Below, one piece after another: positions 57,201 to 64,000 of a stretch of DNA of 64,000 nucleotides. A model generated the notes under the pieces. That model had not been told where the DNA came from. It made no database searches and saw only the letters and a list, made by a program, of their open reading frames with translations. Both the position numbers and the translations under genes were made by a program. The stretch's first letter is position 1. Every line of letters begins with the position of its first letter. The stretch comes from Corella eumyota. Its lineage: Eukaryota; Chordata; Ascidiacea; Phlebobranchia; Corellidae. The stretch spans positions 18,271,066-18,335,065 of the forward strand of contig OY720099.1 in NCBI GenBank assembly GCA_963082875.1, given 5' to 3'.

Positions 57201-60200
57201 TAACGCAAGACCAAAGCGAACTAATGCAGCTGGGCGATATAAAGAAATCATGGATAGACTGAGCTCCAAAGATTCGCATACGAAAAAGTTAAAACTGTTG
57301 GTCGTTCCTAAAAAAGTAAAGTCAATTTCTGAAAAACTGGATAGCCGTAGAAGTTTAAGAATAAAGAAAAATATTGAAATTCAAGAAAAATTAAAATCCA
57401 AAAAATTAAAGAAAAGTCGAAGAAAAACCAAACCAGAGTAAGTTTTATTATATAACAAAAATTTTAATTATTTTAAAACTGCTTTTGTGTTGAATATTAT
57501 ATTTTTAATAATAAAACTTTTAAATTAATTTTAGTAGCAAAATTAAAACCTATTTTACTTAGAAAAACTGTAACAAAACCCAAGCGACAACAACATTCCA
57601 AAAAACCACCGTCAAAACCTAAAATAATTCCGCCCCGGTCCCGGGTAACAAGAAGAATAACAACAAAATGTGGCCCCCGGTCTGTGTACGACAGTATTCC
57701 TAATCGTACGGTTACTTCTTTAATCCCTGGGGTCACTGGGCTTCGAAATCTAGGCAATACGTGCTACTTAAACTCCATTATTCAAGTAAGAATATTAAGC
57801 CGTTAAAAATAGTTCGTATTTTTTTTATAAATTTTTAATATATATAAAAAACTTTAAATTTACAGTTTGGGTTAATTATGTTTTTGCGATATTAAAATGT
57901 ATATATTGGTGGGCGATATTTTTAAAATGCTTCTTGCAAAACAGGAACAATATAATTAAAAGAAATCTGATGCCTTTTCCCTTAATATTAAACCTACCTT
58001 TTATTTATACTCCTGAAAAAAATTGGGATGGGTTGCTTGTTTTTTTAAATGCCTTTATTTTTGCAAGTACTACAGCAAATAAAACTTTATTCTATGTTCT
58101 AAGGTGCTTGGTCATTTGCAAAAGTTCCGAAGATGTCTTCTCGCTGTGCGGGATATCGAAATAACGGAAAACATCAAAGAAGACCCCGCTGCAAGTTCAC
58201 CAAACCTGCCTTTAAAGTTATCACTCAACCGACGATCAACTCTTGAAATGTTAGAAAATCAAGAAAGTATTTCTTCTAGAAGAATGTTTCGAATGCAAGC
58301 TGGTAAAAAAAAAAAAAATTTTTATAACTAAAATTAGAAATTATTATATTATAACTAAAATTATTATAACTAAAAAAAAAAAAAATTATATCACCAGATT
58401 TATTTTATGGTAAAGGTCATATTTCAGAAATGTTAACATTTGTACAAAGATAAAACCTAACTAATACTACCTTTAAAATTGTTATAGTTTTTATTACGTA
58501 AAATTGGCTGTAAACCATAGTTAATATTGGATATTTACTGTCCTTAAAAATAAAGATTTTAACAGAAACTTTTTTAAGTCTTTTTTATTTTTATATTTTT
58601 TTAATAAATTTTTTTTTTTAGGTTTAAACGGCGGTCATGAAGATACAACGCACAAGGACGACAATGACCCTTCTGAGCGTCTTAAACTCGACTCCTACGA
58701 TACTTTATCTTCAAATATCAACCCGTTACTACTGTGCCATGAATTACATGACTTGTACCATATTATGTGGTCTGGAAAATGGAAATTAGTGTCACCTTAT
58801 CACCTGCTCAACTCAGTCTGGAAGTTAATACCTTCATTTCGGGTAAGTAGTTTTGACTACTAAATTAGTGGTAATATAATAAGTGGTTATAGTTAATTCA
58901 AGACCAAGTAAAATATACTGTGTTTAAATCATATTAACGGTGTGGTCTTCCCAAAATTTATGATCGTGAAAGTAACAAGAACAATAAATTTTTTTTTTTT
59001 TTTTTTAGGAAAATTTTTTTAGGATTATTTATATGTGTTTTAAAGAACTGTAAATGTAATAAGTTGTTAAGGTACTTATTATTTAATTTTTTATTGTATT
59101 TTTTTAATAAAGGGATATTCACAACAAGATGCCCAAGAATTTTTATGTGAACTTCTCGATAAAATAATGTGTGAGTTGGAACGACAAAACATTTTAGATG
59201 ACCATCACGTTAATAAACTTGCAGTTAAAATATCAAAAGTAAGTTTAGTTAATTAAAATTGTTGGCTATATTTTAAAATGTAGTTATTCTATACTAAGTT
59301 TTTGGTAATATAATTTAAGTCATTTTTTTATAAATTCTGAATAATTAAGATTAACATATATAAATTATTATTTAACTGCTTAGTTTTTTTGTTTTTTTTT
59401 GTATATCTTTATCCTCGATGTGGGAAAGTCAATGCGCGACTTAAACATAGAGTAACATCAGTTACTCCGACCTAGTCTCGAGTTGCCTGTGGCAGTTTGG
59501 AATATTATAGATTATAATTGCCCAATAAATATACTGCTGATTAAGTGCTGGCTTAGCAGGAGTTTATACCGTTTATAGCGCCTTACTCAAGGGCGCTACA
59601 GCATGAGAGCAGTGGGGATTGAACCCACGACCTCATGTGTGGTGTAGCAAGTGTTCTCACCACTACACCACGCTGCTGATTTAAATCCCACTATACAGTC
59701 TATATTTTAAATAACTTGGTCAGTTACCAATAAAATGCTAGAACTTTATAATTTTAAAGGCCAAATAAATGAGCCTAAAAACATATTAATTTATTCAATA
59801 ATTTTAATTCAATAACATCATTCAAATGGATATTAATCCTACATATAAAATTGCCAATTAATCTTAATTTGATAAAACCACACAACACAACAGTTTATTT
59901 ATTTTTTGAAGGTAAACAAAAAAAACAAAAAAACCTTTTTTTTTAATTTTTTTAAGGTAGTCCAGTCTGTGTTTTCCGGTCGACTCCACAGTTGTGTGAA
60001 GTGTTTGGACTGCAACGAACCCTCGAGCACTTTTGAACCTTTCTGGGATTTGTCTCTCGAGTTTCCTGAAAGATACCACACCTCACCTTGCAACAACAAC
60101 TGGTAAGATGATGCAACTAAGTTTACTGTTTTAATTTGTTGACAAAATGGGTTTGTATTTTTATATGTAGGTAGTTTATTTATTTAGGGGGTATTTTGAG

Positions 60201-62597
60201 CTGGGTTATTGTTTTTGCAAAGTATATGGGGAGTGTTTTCGATCTGGGTATTTTTTGGGGTGTTTTACAACGACATTGTCCCACAATTTTAAGTGTTTTT
60301 TTAACTTTGTATTCAGTGTTGCGTTATTTTTTTTGATTGTCTTTTGTTATATTACTATAACTGGTATGTTATTACAGTGAATAATATTATTTGTATTTCG
60401 TAACCTCGTCTAGTGGTGTAATAACTTTTAATAGGCAAAAATAAATTAGCTTTTGTTGGCTTTAAACCATAAAATTAAATTAATTTTAAAAAAAAATATA
60501 TATACTGATTTAATTAAATTATTTTACGCAACAGTAGTAGTATAAAAAAATGCTGTTGCCTACCTTTTTTGTTATGATAATTTTTAATTAATCTTTTGTT
60601 AAAGGAAATCAAATATTAAAGAAGGATGCAGTTTATTAGAAATGCTCAAACAATTCACTCTAGCTGAGAGATTGGATGGGGGGAAGGTTTATAGTTGTGC
60701 TTTTTGCAATAACCAACATACCCAACCATCAAGTAAGTCAACTCGTTGTTTTTTTTTTGTATATATATTTATCCTCGATGTGGAAAAGTCGAATGCGCGA
60801 CTTAAACATAGGGTAACATCAGTTACTCCGACCCAGTCTCGAGTTGCCTGTGGCAGTTTATAATTGCTCGATAATAATGCTGCTGATTAAGTGCTGGCTC
60901 GGCAGAAGTTCATACAGTGTATAGCACCTTACTTAAGGGAGCTACAGAAATCAGTGGGGATTGAACCCATGTTGTTTCTTTACTTTCCAAATAAAATTTA
61001 ATACATTAATAAATTTAAATGTAATTAAAATGGTGATTTTTTTTACCCTTGCAAAGTTTATACGAGTTTCATTTTTTTATAGTTATTTTCTTTTTTTAAC
61101 CAGATGGTAACAGAAAACGGCGATTATCATTTCGGAAAAATTCTTTGAAACTCTCTGAAGCTGAAAAACAAATAAAAATAGTTCAACTGCCACAGGTTTA
61201 TAATTTTATTTAAATTTATTTTTTTTCAAATTCATGTGGGGTGTATTTTGCTTAAAGTTATTTTTTAACTTTAATAAATATAGAAGTTTAATTTAATCTG
61301 TGTTAAATTGTACTTACATTATGTTTATAATTTTTTTCAAATTTTTAATTTTTTTTAGATTTTAAGATTTCATTTAAAGAGGTTTCGTTGGAGCGGTCGC
61401 AATCATCGAGAAAAAATTGGAGTTTCTGTTAATTTTCCCTCTGAACTAGACATGAGTGCATACTGCTCTCTAGATGAAGTATGTTACTTTTATATTTTAA
61501 TTTAAGGACAAACAGATAAATATTTTTTTAAATATAAACCCATTTTAAAATATGTGTTGTTTATATTTTGGGAGGTTAGTTGATTTTAAGTTTGTGTCTA
61601 AAAATTGATGTTGATTTTTTTAATGTAAATGTTTTGTTTTTTTATTATATCTCCATCCTTATATAATAAAAAGTTAGTTACATTTCCGTATGTTTTGTGT
61701 CTAAAAATTGAGGTTTGTGTTTTCCTTAGACCCAACAAGAAAATACGAATTTTATGTATGATCTAAGTGCTGTAGTTATTCATCACGGAAGGGGGTTCAG
61801 TTCAGGTCATTATACTGCTTATTGTTGGAATGATGTTGGAAGTAAGTAGAATTTATTCAATATATTTATAACAAAAAATTCATGTAATTATTGGACCCTT
61901 CTACGAAGCTTGATTTGGCTTGTAATTTGTTAAACAGCAGCGTTTCAGATTTTCACAAAACATATTTGCTATGTTGTACTAAAGCTTTAATAAAAAGCTT
62001 TTTTTATTAAAAGAAGTAGTAAGTGGTAAGAACACTTGCTACACCACTATGAGGTCATGTGTTCAATCCCCACTGCTCTCATCCTGTAGCGCCTTCGAGT
62101 AAGGCTCTATAAACGGTATAAACTCCTGCTGAGCCAGCACTTAATCAACAGCATAATTACCGGGCAATTATAATCTCTAATATCCCAAACTGCCACAGGC
62201 AACTCGAGACTGGGCCGGAGTAACTGATGTTACTCTATGTTTAGATCGCGCATTTGGGCCCTTCCACATCAAGGATAAAGATATATATACAAAAAAAAAT
62301 AATAATAATAATAGAACCTAAAATAAATTTAGTAGAATTTAAAATATCATGTTTAGAAGTTATTTATTTTTTGGTTTTTCAAAAATATTCTTTATCTTCG
62401 TAGAATTTTGGGTTCATTGCAATGATTCAAATTTAGAACTTTGTTCAATCGATGACGTAATGGCATCCCAAGCATACATCTTATTTTACAGTCAACGGGG
62501 GCTTGACCCTTTCCCCCACCTTTTTTCTCCCCCCTTAACCCCTAATTTAAGTCCCACCATACAAAAAGCGGAATTTATTTTCAATGAAATGACTTGA
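54209..62597 (+). CDS. USP44: USP44/USP49-family ubiquitin hydrolase
   Basis: Sixteen exons join in frame: 54209-54280, 54479-54550, 54959-55107, 55799-55955, 56271-56428, 56685-57437, 57563-57785, 58104-58302, 58622-58842, 59113-59238, 59957-60102, 60605-60732, 61104-61195, 61359-61478, 61730-61841 and 62404-62597, giving 973 residues (human USP44 712, USP49 688). A UBP zinc finger ([56 protein letters not shown]) binds free ubiquitin C termini. The catalytic domain has the Cys box [13 protein letters not shown] (Cys codon 57762), the QQDAQEF box, two CxxC pairs (CVKCLDC, CAFCNNQ), [20 protein letters not shown] and the His box [13 protein letters not shown] (His codon 61808). The extra length is a Lys/Ser-rich disordered linker in exon 6. 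In vertebrates USP44 restrains the anaphase-promoting complex and removes H2B ubiquitin. USP49 cannot be excluded. Confidence 0.9.
54601..54888 (-). mobile_element. SINE, USP44/49 intron 2
   Basis: Full-length minus-strand copy with a tail of alternating TA and an intact tRNA-like head. Confidence 0.8.
55177..55434 (-). mobile_element. Old diverged SINE, USP44/49 intron 3
   Basis: Motif order is kept (TAATGTGGGAAGGTC, AACATAGAGTAACATTAGTTACC, ACTACACCAAGCTGTCGG), with many substitutions and a loss around the body. Confidence 0.65.
59392..59680 (-). mobile_element. SINE, USP44/49 intron 10
   Basis: Full-length minus-strand copy with low divergence from the other copies. Confidence 0.8.
60749..60972 (-). 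mobile_element. SINE lacking most of its tRNA head, USP44/49 intron 12
   Basis: A poly(T) run begins about 16 bases after the exon 12 donor. The copy ends at GGGATTGAACCCATG, so the A-box part of the head is missing. Confidence 0.75.
62013..62299 (+). mobile_element. SINE, USP44/49 intron 15
   Basis: Plus-strand copy with a shortened start (AGTAGTAAGTGGTAAGAAC) and a poly(A) tail about 105 bases before the last coding exon. Confidence 0.78.
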
Positions 62598-64000
62598 ATA
62601 TTGTTTTAGTTTTAAAAAAGTTTCGATGATTTATTTATTTATTTTTTGTGCTAAATTAGATCTATTTTGCCTTACTGTTTAAAAAAATAAAAACGAATTT
62701 AATAGTGATACGTTCTTTGCTAAAAAAGAATAAAAAAATGTAAGGCTACTTTTAAACAATCAAAAATTTAAATGTATTAAGAAAAATCAAATCATAAACT
62801 TTATTTTTTTTAAAGTTTTGCTATTAAAATAAAAATACCATATTTTCTTATTTAGGGTTTACACAAAATAGTCATAACTTTACTTTTTCTTAAATACAAA
62901 TACCCTCTTCCTCAACTATTACAATTTTAAAGATCTATTAAATGCCATACACAAAGTCACATTTTTTTACATAAATACCAAATAAAACTTAAATTGATGG
63001 ACATACAGATAAAACTTAAATTGATGGACATACAGATAAAACTTAAATTGATGGACATACAGATAAAAATAATGTTTGATATTAAACAATAATTTGATCT
63101 ACTAGGGGTTGGTCGAAATGCCAAAAAATGCGTGATATGATATACCCATGGTTACAATAGACTGAGATGGCCTCATACCCAATTAATAAAAAAGATCCAT
63201 GTTATTTTTAATTCAGATTTTTAATAACAATAATTAAAAATTTTTTTATCTACAAGCATTTTCCTACAATCCGTATATAAAAAATTAATGATTGTTTGTT
63301 TGGTAATAAAAATTTTTGATAATATTAAATAAAAGTCAAGTGGTATTAGGTCTTGTGGCTTGCAATGCTATGCCACTTTTTAGGTACATTAAAAAATAAT
63401 TGGTGTTAGTATGTTTATTTGGTTAAAAGTAGAACTATTTGGTCCAAAAAAATGTTATGGTAAAAACAAGCTTTTATAAAGATTCACTATCATCTAAGTT
63501 TATCTTTAAGTAATTTTTTTTAATGGTATAAGGACTGATAAATGTATTAGGAAATAGTTTATATACTTAATGGCGTAGGTAAACCACATTTTCAGTTTTT
63601 AAATGGATTAAAGCGAACAAAAGCTAGTTTTAAAGTGACTTTATTTGGGTGTACTCATTAAAAAATCTGATACTTATGGGAGAAAATGTTTAATTTTATA
63701 TGGTAGACACTTTTATTAAAATCCCACATCGCACAGAATTTCTTAATTATTTTTAATTTTATAATACTGGTATATACAATTATAATCACATAGAATGTGA
63801 GTAGAAATATTGTCTTAATTAAAATGTAAAGTATATAAAGATTGTTTTATAAGTTATAATTTTTTTAAATATAAACTTTGCATATATCCGAAAATCGAGT
63901 TTTGAGAAAAGTATCTACTGCTTTTAATATGAGTTTAGATCGTATCTTTCGCTTAATTTTTTTGCTGGTTTAACATTTATTTTGTCGTAGTAGTCTTCTA
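62598..64000. other. USP44/49 3' flank and intergenic sequence
   Basis: AATAAA lies near 62685 as a candidate polyadenylation signal. Apart from the small tandem repeat at 62982-63062 nothing is supported. The A+T-rich rest has no frame or splice pattern that I can defend as a gene. Confidence 0.4.
62982..63062. repeat. 27-bp tandem repeat, three exact units
   Basis: Units begin at 62982, 63009 and 63036, each ATAAAACTTAAATTGATGGA plus CATACAG. A minisatellite in the 3' flank of USP44/49. Confidence 0.9.

Noticed and set aside
57535-57562. Earlier acceptors for USP44/49 exon 7 (TTTTAG and TAGTAG)
   Set aside because: Neither gives a frame continuing to the Cys box from the exon 6 donor. The acceptor before 57563 does.

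Overview
The window is A+T-rich, intron-rich animal DNA and very probably comes from a tunicate of the genus Ciona. The introns are short. The complete chordate-type genes FAM184, IFT74, PNRC and USP44/49 can be assembled exon by exon. A tRNA-derived composite SINE of the kind described in Ciona (Cics-1-like) is scattered through the right half. No viral or LTR element was recognised.

Positions 1-32.6 kb hold a tandem array of 18 plus-strand genes, here called array genes 1-18, plus one orphan 5' fragment. Each gene has five exons. The product is a small secreted protein with a signal peptide, a short collagen-like Gly-X-Y stretch closed by Cys-x-Cys, a short amphipathic neck and one F5/8 type C (discoidin) domain. 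This is the layout of collectins and ficolins with a discoidin head in place of the usual lectin head. Genes 3, 7, 12 and 17 lack the collagen stretch and carry a different promoter. Variation between copies is concentrated in what should be the binding loops of the discoidin domain. Introns and spacers come in a few discrete types that are reassorted between genes. A 7 kb block recurs at an offset of exactly 9065 bp with one difference noticed. Genes 3, 8 and 16 look damaged. Gene 18 is a divergent, complete member at the edge.

Positions 33.3-44.5 kb hold a FAM184 orthologue (19 coding exons, about 1100 residues, coiled coil). Positions 45.8-50.5 kb hold IFT74 (9 exons, 587 residues), a core intraflagellar transport B subunit, with one GC-AG intron. 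Positions 52.4-52.9 kb on the minus strand hold a PNRC1/2-like gene. Positions 54.2-62.6 kb hold a USP44/49 deubiquitinase (16 coding exons, 973 residues) with an N-terminal UBP zinc finger and a split catalytic domain. About 17 SINE copies or fragments lie in introns of these genes, and none were seen inside the array.

The array is the candidate undescribed system: a clustered, mosaic and apparently fast-evolving family of secreted, probably oligomeric discoidin lectin-like proteins. A role in recognition, whether immune, egg-coat or allorecognition, is inference. The sequence shows the architecture, not the ligand.
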